A stretch of DNA of 64,000 bases from contig OY987237.1 in assembly GCA_963920705.1 (NCBI GenBank), forward strand, positions 10,322,601-10,386,600. The letters are read 5' to 3'. The stretch comes from Odiellus spinosus. Lineage: Eukaryota > Arthropoda > Arachnida > Opiliones > Phalangiidae. A program made the translations under genes and the position numbers. Under the pieces are notes generated by a model. The model was given only the letters and a program-made list of their open reading frames with translations, was not told the DNA's origin and ran no database searches. Shown here in pieces: positions 1 to 12,413 of the stretch (its first letter is position 1; each line of letters opens with the position of its first letter).

Positions 1-204
1 CTCGCCTTTACTCATTGGTCGCTAACCTTACATGGGGGCAATTCAGAATCTCCATGAATCCCGCTAAGCCTATATTCCGGGTAAGTTTTAAAATTTATTT
101 CTAATTTAATATTTGTTCTGTAAACTTTTTATTTGTGGAGTAGGCCTATTTAAAAGATAAGGAATCGATAAAAAATCACTTATTTGGTTGCATTCTCCCT
201 TTAA
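1..204. mobile_element. Family A foldback MITE, copy 1 (right arm only, cut by window start)
   Basis: This is the right arm of a TTAA-bounded foldback element, and the window begins inside it. It contains ATGAATCCCGCTAAGCCTAT, followed by a stretch with TAGGCCTATTTAAA and GGAATCGATAAAAA, and ends in GGTTGCATTCTCCCTTTAA. The same order of blocks appears in the three other copies near 12.2, 23.7 and 26.2 kb. There is no coding capacity. The left arm and the left target duplication lie outside the window. Confidence 0.8.
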
Positions 205-1850
205 AGGGGAACTAGACCCTGGAAACAGATTATTTTAATCGATTTTAAGGTAAAATATAGTTCACGCGTAATTTTTATATTTCATTGGTTTCAGCAACTC
301 AGATTTCTCGAGAATATTTAGTCTAAAATTGATTCAAATCGTATTTAAGCTTAGCGAGTCTGGTTCGCGACTTTGATAATTAACTGTAAATTACCGCGAA
401 ACCTTTGGTGAGTTTTAATGCTTTCTAAAATTAGTTCAAAAATTTCATCTTCTCTTCATCAAAGTTGTTAAACCTTCATAATTTACGTGTAATATAGTCT
501 AAAATTACTCGTCTATAGGCCTACTTACAGTTAATATAAACTAATTGATTTAACTCAACTTTCGACACACTTTCAATACGCCAAATTACGTATGGTCCAA
601 AATTCCGCCTTATAAGACGCGAATATTATGTAATTTTATTACGTATCAGCACGGTTGGGCGTTCCTACAATAACCCTTTGTTTAAACTGTAACAATACTG
701 ATTGCCAAGGCCTATTTAGAGTTTGTATATTTTGACAAGATACCAATGAATGAATGAAGAGATATTGGGGAAGATAGAAAGAACGGTAGACATCTGGAGC
801 TTTGAAATATTCATTCTCGCAAGCTTAGTACGCGTTGATTCGAGTAAATCGAATGCTCTGTAGATTTAACAGTAGAGCGAAACTAGGAATTAGATCAGAA
901 GGGGAAATATATAGAGGGATAAATAGGTGGAAACTATAGCGCTGGATCGATGAATAAACCCTACAGGAAGCCGTGATTAACTTAGCCATTACGCGCATGC
1001 TATGGTCCTAATCAATAATACCGAACCCTTTAACTATTACTAGTTCACGTTGAATACCACTAACAACTTTATAGACTGAAGGGCAAGTCCCAACAGAAAT
1101 TTCGAGTTTTTCCGGTATAATAAAAGGTTAGGGAATACAAAAATTTATAAATTTATATTCAAATTGGGCCTACATTATTCGCGTAAAAAAATAAAAAACC
1201 TAATCTGATTCTAGCCATACTGTTGTTGAACATAATTTGCATACAACTTAAATCTAAAATCGATTAATATACAATGCTAAACACTTGTAGTAAAAGAAGT
1301 ACTTATTGGAAACTTATTGATTACGAATAAATAAATGCACAATCTAAAGCTCAAGTACGATTGGTAAATTCAAACTCAATCCGTCAAAAATATCGAACAT
1401 AATTAAAAATTCATGTGGTCGGGAATTGGAATTTATCAAAGTTGAGAGGGTTGTTCTATACCTAATATATATAAGGGAGGGTGACAACTATATATGTTTA
1501 GACAAGTATATAAGATTGATTAATCCGAGGTTCAATTATTAAAGAACTACAGGGAATATATAATTTTACACCCAACATCATATCCGACCTTATGAGGTGA
1601 AACATTCAGTTTTCCAATTAATGAAAAATTATTAGGTGAAAATTTCACAACCGGATTTTTATTTCCACGATTCCTTCACATTTTCTAAATAAAAATTACG
1701 ATTATAATCAATTTTTAAAACTTTATAAGGCTTGCCAATGCGTTTGAATTTATCAAAACCACCGAAGGACCAATCAGAACCAAGAGATAATCCTTTAAAA
1801 TTCCTGATAACTTTTCCATTTATATTTCCTACTTAAAAATAACCTCATAC
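205..1850. other. AT-rich non-coding stretch
   Basis: I see no gene here. The sequence is AT-rich with stops in every frame. The only recognisable piece is an AAGGGAGGGTGACAAC block at 1473-1488, which resembles the left end of family B elements (compare 40687) but lacks a clear TTAA beside it and has no partner end that I could identify. Confidence 0.5.
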
Positions 1851-2268
1851 CAGAGGTATATAATAACCCCCTTCGGGGGGAAGTATGAAAGCCCCTATAC
1901 TACCAATGCTAAAAATCACGAACAACAAGAGCCCGCCGCTGACTATCTAGGCCACTAGCTAGCGCTGGACTTCTCAATGTCGCTACTCTAATAAATGGTC
2001 TTTGTATAAACAAGACGGCTCGATTTGTGTTTAGAACTTCCTGTCTCAAGAGTCAGGCTGTCTGTTAAAATGGAGTCGAAGGTTGACTTCAGCTAGCGAG
2101 TTCCGGAAGTGTGCGTAGGGAAAATTTAGTGAGGTTCAAAATGGTGTAACTTTTTTTTGGGAGTAAAGCGGTGTGTCGATCCGCCGCGATTTACGCCGGG
2201 CACTTGTTGTTCGTCGATTTTGCCTACCTTTCATACTTCCCCCCGAAGGGGGTTATTATACACCTCTG
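1851..2268. mobile_element. MITE with 41-bp terminal inverted repeats
   Basis: The left end (1851-1891) and the reverse complement of the right end (2228-2268) match over 41 bp with one mismatch; both begin CAGAGGT and contain CCCCCTTCGGGGGG. The direct repeat CTCATAC flanks the element at 1844-1850 and 2269-2275, extending to 8 bp if the first C of the element is counted as target. The 418-bp interior has no transposase-like frame; a 69-codon frame crossing the right end is incidental. CAG-type ends with a 7-8 bp duplication suggest hAT, but the long inverted repeats leave a Mutator-like origin open. Confidence 0.82.
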
Positions 2269-2971
2269 CTCATACCTTTTGGGTAAACTGAAAGTAAATT
2301 ACACAACATTCTTGATCTCAGAAAAGCTATTTTATCCTCCCTTTAATAAGTATAATCACGACCCTTTGATTTATTGCTAGTTGTCTAAAAAGGGCTCTAT
2401 ATATACAAGTATACGAGAAAAAAACATTTTGTGGCTATATATTAAGATACATTATTGCAATGAAAAACGCGTGGCAATATTTATATCTACAATGTACCGG
2501 CGAAAGAAAAAAGAATACAATATTGTAGATTGGAGTTGTGCGTGCGAGAATGCGCTTAAAAGCGAGCAAAATATCAGCAGAGGGAGAGAGCTGAAGCTCA
2601 AACATATACAGAGAAATTGGCGAAAAGTAAATTAATATTCCTGGAGGCGCCTTCTCTAGAAGGTTTCGTTAATTAAGCATTTTTTTTCGATTTTTTTCTC
2701 ATTCGTTGCTTCGATAGGATTGAACAAGGTATGTTTATTCGGGTAAGGAAAAAGATTGCCCGGTTAATTAAAGTCTGAAACTACTTATTTAAAGTCACTC
2801 TGTAACCTTTTGATGGTAACCTTTTGATGATGCATAGCTGAATTTACTTTTAAAGGAAAAATAGCCTTTATAGTGAAAAACTGAACTGCTCGCCAGTTAT
2901 ATTAATTAAATGTAAAACAAAGGGTTAATTATGGAGTTTTGTTGTCATAAATACGAGCGTAATTACAATAT

Positions 2972-3048
2972 GAATTTATATTTACTTTATTTCAAATTTT
3001 ATCAAACTTCAGAAATTAATTTAAACCTCAAAAATGTGTCTAAAAATT
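2972..3048 (+). repeat. Dispersed repeat F, copy 1
   Basis: This 77-bp block is closely matched at 57824-57900 in the same orientation. Shared words include GAATTTATATTTACTTT at the start, GAAATTAATTTAAAC in the middle and AAAAATGTGTCTAAAAAT near the end. The equal length of both copies supports common origin. I see no inverted ends or open frame, so the element class is unknown; it could be the internal part of a larger decayed transposon. Confidence 0.65.
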
Positions 3049-3433
3049 CTCAGATGTGAACTCGGGTGCACTACGAAATCATGAGTGACGTCCGTTCGAT
3101 TTTTAAATGCAGAATAAAAAACATACTTCATTCCACTCTTATAGAAAATCAATAAAGGATGTATTAATATGATTGGTTCAATTTTTACCTTCACCAAAAT
3201 TCAAATACAAATTTTTATACATAAAAGTTTAAAATATCGACTGGAAATATTTGAAAAATTCTCATGTTCATAATTTGGGGCGTAAATTCTGCTCCATTTC
3301 TGTTTCAATTAAAAAAAATAACGATGAATCAGTTTGAATTTTCTGCATTTCGTAAGTAAGGGATATCTCCATGATTTGGTTTCAAAGAGAAAAAAGTTTG
3401 CCTGATTAAATCTCAAACTGCATGGGTTTGAGT

Positions 3434-3473
3434 GGAAATGGTCATTTTCCATCACAGAAAATGAGCCATTTCC
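3434..3473. repeat. Short hairpin
   Basis: The arms GGAAATGGTCATTTTC (3434-3449) and GAAAATGAGCCATTTCC (3457-3473) are complementary except for one extra base, with a 7-nt loop. No terminator or RNA gene context is visible. It may be a remnant of a small foldback element. Confidence 0.5.
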
Positions 3474-4945
3474 GATAAATTCTTGAATATTTTATTTTTG
3501 ATTCACAGCTTGTATTTCCCGAGTAAATATACCCTGGTTTCGAAAGGGAATTAGATTATTATTTTTTTTTATTATTTTTTTTTTTCGAGTTCGGACATTG
3601 AAATTAGAATTTTCTTTTTTCGCGTTAGCGTTCCGTCTAATTTCGTTCACAGACTGCACACCGCCAAATGGATTTGTGTTTATAGAACCCTAAAGCAACT
3701 AATCTCGGATTGAGGGGATTTGGCAATGACTTTTTTTTATTTTTCCATTAAGAGATTTAACAGTATGTATAAATCCGCCTCAGACTGTCTTTTAGTGCCA
3801 GATTTATAATTAAAAAATAAATCTGGGCATATATACTCTATGGTCGACTGCTTATATACTCAATGTATGATTAGACCTACTTATTTAATTTGAAATTCGC
3901 TGAACCTTCAAAAAGTCTGATCCTAAACTTAGTATTGATTTAATTCTCTCTAGGATCTCACTATAGATTTCAGTGAGTCTGATTTGCGGCGCTATTTTTT
4001 TTAAATAATATAAAAAATTATTATAATTTAATTAATATAATAAAATATTTTAGTCAAGTAATTTTAAATAGAGGGCGTTCTATTATTAAGTAATTAAAAA
4101 TACGAAGTTTTATTTAAATTTCGTAGTTTAAATTACAGCGTGATGTTTTAATTAAGGCAATAAAGTTGTATTTTAAGTACAAGAGTCAATCAAAAACGAG
4201 ACTCAAAGAGTAACCCATGAACTACTCAATGTGGTTGTGGGCTTTTACTATTCCCAATTTAATAGATCACGAGCTCGAAATTATTTTTTGCACAAGAAGT
4301 TTACAAAAAAAAATTATTATTGCAGTTGAAATTTTCTAGAACAGTGTTCAGTGATTGAAACGCGTACTAGATTCTACAGTGTAAGAAGGTAATCAAAGTA
4401 CAGTTTGTGAAACTCTCAAGACAACATGTTGCGTTGGCATTACGGCAACTCTCAATTATTATCAGAGCTAGATCTTGCAATCATCTAACAATTTAGTTTG
4501 AAATTTCAGTACGTATAATTAAAGCTAGTCTGTATCTTAAAGCCAAGGTTTGGTTTCAAATGATACGGGCAACCCTATAGCTTTAAGCGTGCTGAAATTT
4601 TAAGTTGTTGATAACTGTATACGTCAAAACAACGTGCTAATTTTACCTATCTGTCACCAATAAGCTGAGCTGGAATTATTACAGAGCATATGCTAAGTTA
4701 GAATTAGTTCGAGTTTTGACCAATTACAAATCTGAGGCCAATTCCACCTAAAATTTGCTGCGCGGATAACGTTAGATTACAAGTTATTTCGTTGGTTTAT
4801 TTTAGAGCTAACGGTATCCATTGTCTTTGCTGCCCATTCAAGATGGAATAAATTATAGACTGCCATATTTTATTGGTGTCTGATGTAATTCTAGTAAAAA
4901 ATATATATCAAATTAAAAAAAGCCTGAACACAAAAGCTTAAGCTC

Positions 4946-5021
4946 TAAAGGTCGGGGTTTGGAGAAGATATAATTAATTAGTTCATCATTAATAGTAATC
5001 AGTTAAACCCCGACCTCACCA
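4946..5021. mobile_element. Family C-like short foldback relic
   Basis: GGTCGGGGTTTGGAGAAGATA near the left and its partial complement AAACCCCGACCTC near the right form an inverted repeat around an AT-rich middle. The ends resemble those of family C (54026-54204), where GGTCGGCGTTTGGACAA is followed by TATAAT. At about 76 bp this copy is less than half the length of the other two, so it is either an internally deleted derivative or an independent element with a similar end. Confidence 0.55.
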
Positions 5022-5117
5022 GGTGAGATTTCAGTTGCGTATCTTATTAGAAATGAAAATCGTGAATTTTTTATCGATTCTACTTCCAACAACAAGCCTT
5101 GTTTGTGTAATAAAATA

Positions 5118-5293
5118 TTCAGGAAGTGTCAATGAATTGCGCAAAAAAAAAACGAGTGAAAATAAACGAGGGTTGTAGAACAACACAAAGAACGTACCAC
5201 AGCACGTGTCGATCGTTGGGTATTATAAAACCAATGGGTTTACGTCTTTTGATTGGCTTTAATTTAATTGAGAATTTAGAGACACTTCCTGAA
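5118..5293. repeat. Possible small inverted-repeat element
   Basis: TTCAGGAAGTGTC (5118-5130) and its exact complement GACACTTCCTGAA (5281-5293) face each other across about 150 bp. I find no matching target duplication outside them, and the similarity fades quickly inside. Opposed frames of 88 and 79 codons overlap the region but have no recognisable domain. This is a weak candidate for a small DNA-transposon relic. Confidence 0.35.
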
Positions 5294-8200
5294 GGTTTTA
5301 TACTAAACAAGAAAACCATATCAGGTCTTAGAAGTAGAATTAATTTAAAAATTTGCATATTTTCCTTATCAACCTCCCTAGATGTTATCTAACTTTTTGG
5401 GTGCTTGAAACTCAAATGGTGTCTGACTATATGAACCTATATATAAATTTACAGCGAAGTATTATAGTACATATATAGTTAATTTCATCCTATGTTGGCA
5501 GCGGTACGATGGCGAGCCATCATTTTATATCTAAGTAGAAAAATGAGAATTAACAGCTACCGTTTAGCCTTGATAGTATGGCCAAAACAAGGTGAAATAG
5601 ACTGAATATTTGCTAAGCGTCCAAATGACCTAAATATAACTTCATTAGATAAATGAGAGAGAAGAACCTGTCAAGGTTTCACAATCGGCTCGCTCTATCT
5701 ATCGATTGGGATTAAAATTTTAGGCGTAACATCTTTTTTAATAAAAACGAGGTTAATCCACTTTAATCCCCTTAATCCAGGGCGAGAGTATCGGGTTATA
5801 ATGGAAAAACAACTAAAATCCCATCCACGTCTATCTTCCCACGCTAGGCGAGCTTCTAGATTACAAAATCGTTAAACACGAACGTGATAGTACCAAGAGA
5901 AGATATATTTAATATTAGAAGCATGGAGGAAGATTAAAGGGAGAGCAAGCAATGGGATATGGAAACCATTTATTATGGATCACGCGAAAATAATTATTTT
6001 TAATTTCGGTTCAACCACACTGAGATGAGGTAATATATTTTTAAAGAGCAATGTCAGCTGCAGAATAACATTGAGAATTAAAACATTCCATCTCACGTCT
6101 ATGAGTCCCTGTTCTAGCGAAGGAGAGGCGGAATTACCCATCATTACCGGAAAATCGAAATTAGCGTATCTCTCGTCATTTCAATATATGGATTTTAAGC
6201 CAGTAAACGGATTAGCGGTCGGCACAATTAATCCACTCACCACCGAATTAACTTTGAATAACCAATTAAATGCAAAAAAATCTTTAAACGTTCTCTGTGG
6301 GAAATCAACATTCAAATTCTAAAAATAACGCCAAAATGAGCTTTGAATGCCACCCTCGGTAGCTCTTGACAAAATATTCTAATAATCGACAATGGTAGCT
6401 TAGGTAAAGTTAAGTTAGTTTTTTAACTTGGACCCCAATCACCAATAACCGTAAGATCATTTTTAAGTTATCATCAATGTTCAAAAATCGATATGGTAAA
6501 ACCAAAATCATGTACTGAAAAAATTATATTCAATATATTATATTAAATTCGCAAAATATAAAAGAGATTAGCATTTTTTGTTCTTTGGGATATGGTACTT
6601 GGGTTTTTTTTCTTCCGAATAAACTGCCCAAACTCCATTTTACTACTTGCAAATGAAATAGATGATTCCGCTCGAATAATTATATATTCAGAATAAATTT
6701 CCGCATATGGCTATTCATTAAAAAAAGGTCAACTGAACACCGACCTCAATAAAACGTAAATTACAAGGATTTTTAATATTCCGCTTCTTCTAAAATATAC
6801 ATATATTGGATACGCGCATACTCTGGTGTAGGTTAAAAAGAAAGCGAGGCATCGGGCGAGTTTGAAAAACATGTAAATTAAGTGTAGATTAGCATAAGAA
6901 ACGAGTGAGAGAGAAGAGTAGCGAGAGAGAGGGGCGTTACCCTACGATCTAATGTCTTATCCGCTTAAGTTATTTTCCTTTGCTTTTATTATTTTGTCCC
7001 TGCAATATATAGACTACTTCGAGGTAAGACGAACCGTAAAAAGAAGAATTTTCTTTTAGAAAAAGGCATAATTCGGGAAGCGGTGTCTTCTTTTTTCAGT
7101 CCCTTTATTGACTAAGACTAGGAGTCTTAAGATAATTTTCTCTTATTTGCGCATCTTTTTTTCAAACGCTTTATTACACCAAAGAAGGGGAACTTTTTCC
7201 AGAAAAGAAATTATCGCCTAGTGCCGTAGCGTAACGCTATCAGTAAACTGAAATATTTACGTCATAGCTAATGAAGCTCGAGTTCGTGCGATAATTAAAA
7301 CTTTGGAAGAAAGTTACGCTTATAATTCTTTCGTACCCCATTCTAGGTACTTTTCCAAACTGGGCGCGAGTACTTCTTTAACGGTTTTCCCCAGAGTCCT
7401 CGAGAAATTTGCCCAATTATTCATGGTGTTAATTCCCAGGATTGGAATGATGTTTCAATCGCGAGGATAAATAAAGCGTTATCGTGCAAAATGAAATGTC
7501 TAAAAAGGGAAGTGTTTAAAACATTCATATTAATAGTCTCAATCAAGGTATTTTTCTTTAACCCTTGGACCTTGCGAACAGTTATAATTTGATATATTAC
7601 TCTTGTTTGGAGATGGAAAGACGTCATTGATGTTTCAAAATGATTGCACGTCATTCCCACATTTTAAGTTGAAAGCGGCTACCGCCCCCTTTAAGAATTC
7701 TCAGTGTAACTTCTATCCTTTCAGTGATTTGGTATCTCCGGGAGATTTTGAGTAGGGAAGGAATTCCGGAATTAAGGCTGCTTCGCTTCCCAATATTGTC
7801 TTTCCTCGCTAATCAAAATTTCTCTGGAGAATGGTGCTTCATTTCATTATTTACTTCTAGTACATAAGCTTGAGGCTCTCAAATAAATAGGCTAGCTACC
7901 ATATGAGCCGATTGTGAATGTTTCCACTTCTATTTTCCTTTTAAATTGCAAAGAATCGATTGCGAAATCTTACAACATTCTTTTTTAAGAAACATTAGGT
8001 CTTAATTAAAAGGAGCGGATAATTCCCATTAGTTTTTCAACGCGAGCGTAGAGGAGTTCCCTCTTAGCCAATAGCCAGCTAAGTCTTAATCTAGGCAATC
8101 TGTTATCGACAGAAAATCCCCCGATCTTAATATCTCTCAGAGAAAGCCCTTGTCAAAATATTTGTTACATAAATTAAACGTCAAGGATGCGCTATACCTC

Positions 8201-8620
8201 ATTATTCCCATCACCCCCATCCTGCGAGAGATTCCAATCTGATATCGAAAGACCAACTTTAGTGAAACCTAAAATCAGTTTGAAACTTCACTGCGTGTAA
8301 AGTTAGACACTCATCTTTATACTATGTGGGGCCTCAATGCAAATGGTAAAGATTTAAGCTAGCCTTTATAGTTGCTGTTAACTTAATTTGTTGGTGATTA
8401 CAGTCGCGTCAATACGCGTTCCGTCGGTCCTAACTCGTTATCTACATAGGAAAGGAATTATCAGATTGTCGATAAATCTGGTTTCTGACTGGCTTGGCGA
8501 TGCTTTCTAAACTACATCGTCAAGCGGATATGTGAACGCGTCTCAAAACATAAGCCTGAGAGTCAACGGTCCGAGGCGCAATGATTGGCTATATACCGTA
8601 CCCATTTTCCTATCAACCAA
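5294..8620. other. Non-coding stretch
   Basis: I recognise no gene, RNA or complete repeat here. Short frames (for example 6071-6322, 83 codons, and 7421-7660 on the reverse strand) lack motifs and are within chance expectation. Purine-rich GAGAGA tracts occur near 6905-6935. A short block near 6727-6748, ending ACCGACCTC, faintly resembles a family C end but has no partner. Confidence 0.5.
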
Positions 8621-9012
8621 AAAGGGAGGGTGAAATTTGTGTTATTTTCTTAATCAAGCATTCCCTAGATTTGACCACAATTAACGTGGATCGAAGACCA
8701 TTGAGTTGGTAATTCTTCTAGAAATATTGTTCAAAAGCCAAATAAACACCTAAAAAAGTGGCGAATGTACAAAGTTTTGCGTCTGACACTAATTTTTCAC
8801 CTGAAACGCTAATCCGTTAAAAGCCTGGTCCGGTTTTGAAAAATTCAACTTTGTGAAAGTGATGTGGTGCCATCTAAATTATTCTTTTCCTTAAGCTCAT
8901 AGACACGTTACCCTTTATCTTAATGCTTTTAGATCCAAGCACGAATACTCTTAAGATAAAACTAAAAATAGAATCCACAAGAGTTCGAAAAATGGTGAAA
9001 ACCTCACTTTAA
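8621..9012. mobile_element. Family B element, copy 1 (about 392 bp)
   Basis: The left end reads AAAGGGAGGGTGAAATTTG; the complement of the right end reads TTAAAGTGAGGTTTTCACC. Just inside the right end, GATAAAACTAAAAATAGAAT and a TTCGAAAAATGGTG word recur at 23978-24033 beside family A copy 3, showing this is a repeated end. The right end keeps TTAA (9009-9012), while the left flank CCAA may be a decayed TTAA. There is no coding capacity. TTAA targeting would fit a piggyBac-type mobiliser, by inference. Confidence 0.55.
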
Positions 9013-11913
9013 TGGCGGATTGTCTAGTTACGCACGCGCTGACAACCGAAAACGGTATCGACTGCAGTTTTACACGTGCTAAAACTCAAATTGATTCTAC
9101 TATACGAGTAATAAAAGGATTCAAGACAGGGCGGGGAAAAAAACCCGGGGTAATATTAGACAAACATTAAAGTAGACTCCTATAGTAGTAAATATACTTT
9201 CTTTAATTGGAATACATGTCAATCTCTTCATTAGTTGGAATAGGGATGCTTTTTTTCGGTGGTGGGTGGGGGGGTGAGTGGAAAGGACTATGTTTTTCGA
9301 TGGAGTGGATGGCTACAAGGCTAGGGAAACTCTTAAATAATGAACTAACAACGGGTAGGATCAATTTCCCGAGGCGACCTTATATCGACTGTAAGGGGTG
9401 TTACGGAAAAGTTATATGGGCTAAAAGGGAGAAATTTAATTTCTTTCCGAGAGATACCAGATCTGAAGTGAACATATCCGGGTTATTTAAAGAAACTATA
9501 TAATTAAACTATATGATTTTTTAATGTAAAGCGTGTATAGAGATTAAAAACCTGATGAATAATGCAATAAAAATTATAAAGGAAAAATATATCTATTTGT
9601 TCTAATATCATTGGTCTCTGCAGACACTGTAGAAGAGATCAGGATCAGAATTATGTACACGGTTCTTGGACTGAACTCTAAATTTGAGGAAAATAAGCAA
9701 CAAACCACTTATGATCTTTAATCGTACTCTAGCGACAATTTGTGGCTAAATTTTTAAAATAATTAAATCTCGTGCGTGTCTACCGTGATTAGAGTTTTAA
9801 ATCGGTAATTTATTACGTAAATTTCCAGGGTAATGGTAATTTTTGAAAATGTGGGGTGTGACTTGATTCTCACGACATGATGAACAGAAATAAAACTTTG
9901 TCGGTTGTATTTGAAATAAAAACTAGCCACTCGTCTTGAAATAAAAACTCATGCAGAGTTTTCAATGAAGTTTAGGTTTGAGTGTACTTTAAAGCGTTCA
10001 AAGAGAAAAACAAACGATAATTATATATTTTAAATATTATTGGAACTAACCCTTGGTAGGTCTTCGTTAAAAACCAAGAAAATCTATACGGAACCAACCG
10101 AATTCATTTTGTATATATTCCAATAGAAGGATATTGAAAAATATAAAAAAATGGCACAGCTTTATGAAATACAGCACAGACGAGGCCCGAAAACGAAAAA
10201 CAAAACACCAAAAAAAATCCTATAAGAGTTAAATATCTTTTTGAGCGAGCTGTCCATCAAAAGGCTACCAACACATTATCGACCCTAAGACTAGCTCCTT
10301 GACCCTTCTGGTATATGGCGTGTAGACGACTTTTGCGTCAAGCTCAGCGGCTAAACTTAGCCTCCAAGTTCCGACCGAGACTCAATAACTTTTTTGGCTA
10401 GTGTATACGCTAGAGAAAGCCTATAGGGATGTGAACGAGAAAGAGAGGGGCATGGTGGAAGCCTGTTCTTATAACCCTGGCCCATCGGGTCCCTTAGCTC
10501 TTATAGACTTCTTTTTTGCGCTATTTTTTTCATACGCGTATATCGCATTGAAGGAGGAACGGGTGAGCTAGGGGGATAGTAGATTTTCTTCTTCTACTCC
10601 TTTGGGTTCAAGTTCAGTTTCCACGAGCAAACAAAAATTTACTTGAGCTTAAAATCGAGAAAACTTGAAAATGAGGTTATATGACAATTAACAGGTTTTA
10701 ATACCGAATGGAACGGCCAAATACTCAATTTTAACCTAGGTAAGGACTGATAGAGTTCCTGACTTTAAAGATATGTCACTGAACGCAGCGGTAAAGAGAC
10801 CATAATAGAATTAGCTGCTCTTCACGAAAAATGGAAATATTCTCATAAAGACTTAACATACTGCGCGAATTTCGGTTAAGGTAGTTAAGTATAAATGGCT
10901 GCAGTTGTCTACTCTACAGAATTGAACTGAATTCAAATTTCAAATATACACCAGCAAAGAAAATATTCAAGTTTCCCAATTTGTTTCATAATAATTAATG
11001 AAGAGACGTTGTAAAAGTAACAACAAGCCCAAGAAGTAATGCCTAGATTTATCCCGCCACAACAAATATTTAAACTGGGTCTAAAAGCCCGAGGGCCAAA
11101 ATGGAGACGCGTCTTAAGTCTCGCGAGGTACGCTCAGGACGTATCGAAAGGCGCAGCGAAGCGATCCAAGATGAACGAGTGGGACGAGGGACCCCGACAC
11201 CCTTCGTCATTTGTATTTACAACTTCCAACAGTCGCGTTTTATCAATGTCAACACACGCGAACGGCTCGTTTTCGGAAATATAACTTTCTTTTAGCTAGC
11301 CAAAAACCGATTCTGCCTATATATATACGTACGTAAGGTAATATACAATACTTTCCACCGCCGCCCAACTATTTTTGATACTCCAAAAAGGTTTCTTTTC
11401 GCCTTTTTTCTTTTTTCTTCTCCCACGTCGCGTGGTTTCTTTTAGACTGAATAGGATTGTTCAATTTTCCCAAGTGTGCCGCGCGAGACTATTAAGCCTA
11501 TCGTGCATGGAGATAATGGTAGGTTTCATCGAACGACGACTTTTGCGTGAAGTACCAATTTGGAACGTCTATACTCTTTTCGAGTTTCTATAACAGACTT
11601 TTTCTCTGAGGGGTTGATGAGAGATAGGCGTGCTATGTTTGACCATTTTATGTCGTCTGTGACTCTCACGTATGATAAATGTAAGGAATGTAATTTGATA
11701 AAAATGATACTAGGGATTTTCTCGATGATTCGCGTTGTATATATTACAAAGGTTCGTGAACTTGACTCTGATTTAAAAATATTCCAAGGGCTCGTGGAAA
11801 GGATAATTTATAACGATACGTTCAAATAAAATATCTTTCAAAAATAATGACGATAATTTAAAACTAGAAGAAACTGAAACTTTAGTCATCGGTGATAATA
11901 TTTGAAATTAATT
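9013..11913. other. Non-coding stretch
   Basis: No gene is recognised. A 98-codon frame at 9207-9503 begins in a G-rich tract and shows no domain. Overlapping frames of 64 to 89 codons at 11039-11829 occupy a locally more GC-rich patch; their sequences are not familiar and they share no splice-compatible arrangement that I can support. I see no inverted-repeat element. Confidence 0.45.
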
Positions 11914-12413
11914 TTAAGTGAGGCTGTCACGAATTTTTCATGAAATCCAAATGGAATTTCATTAGCATTAGTAATTTCAGAGAGATCCTTAAAAACGATT
12001 CAAAAAGTATAAATATGACAGAGAGAAAATATTAAACTAGAAATAAATTTAAAACTTACCCGGAAAATAGGCTTAGCGGGATTCATAGAGGTCACCTGAA
12101 TTGCCTCCGTGCAAGGTCTAGCGACCAATGAGCAAAGGCCCGTCGTTCCCGCGAGATCTTCAAGAGATTTACAATCGCGTTCGATTGGTCGCTAGACCAT
12201 ATACGCGAGGAAATCAGGATATCCATGAATCCCGCTAAGCCTATTTTCAGGGTAAGTTTTAAATTTATTTCTAGTTTAATATTTGTTTCGTAAATTTTTT
12301 ATTGGTGGATTAGGCCTATTTAAACGATAAGGAATCGATAAAAACACTTGTTATTAGGTTGCATTCTCCCTTAACAAATTAAATCGGAAAAAATGGTTAC
12401 AGCCTCACTTTAA
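11914..12413. mobile_element. Family B element, copy 2, with a family A element inside
   Basis: The left end TTAAGTGAGGCTGTCACG and the complement of the right end TTAAAGTGAGGCTGTAACC form a terminal inverted repeat of about 18 bp around 500 bp of sequence. Both ends carry TTAA. A family A foldback occupies about 12021-12374, leaving roughly 107 bp of family B on the left and 39 bp on the right. The simplest reading is insertion of A into B, though a hybrid element that mobilises both together is an alternative. Confidence 0.6.
12021..12374. mobile_element. Family A foldback MITE, copy 2 (left tip eroded)
   Basis: The left arm includes ATTAAACTAGAAATAAATTT and AAAATAGGCTTAGCGGGATT, and the right arm carries the complement, ending GGTTGCATTCTCCCTTAA at 12374. 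The centre contains the conserved inverted words GTCTAGCGACCAAT and ATTGGTCGCTAGAC. The outermost left part (the TATCGATTCC block seen in copies 3 and 4) is not clearly recognisable, so this copy has lost or diverged at its left tip. Confidence 0.78.

Larger units (their letters stand above)
2269..4945. other. Non-coding stretch with minor repeats
   Basis: No gene is recognised; an 84-codon frame at 2381-2635 has no recognisable motif. A 14-bp unit GTAACCTTTTGATG is repeated perfectly in tandem at 2802-2815 and 2816-2829, just after a family-B-like end TTTAAAGTCACTCTGTAACC (from 2788). A near-perfect hairpin lies at 3434-3473, with arms GGAAATGGTCATTTTC and its complement, one base unpaired, and a short loop. 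Dispersed repeat F is annotated separately. Confidence 0.5.

Noticed and set aside
2171..2635. Two adjacent frames of 69 and 84 codons
   Set aside because: The first crosses the end of the MITE at 1851-2268, and neither has a recognisable motif or exon signal.
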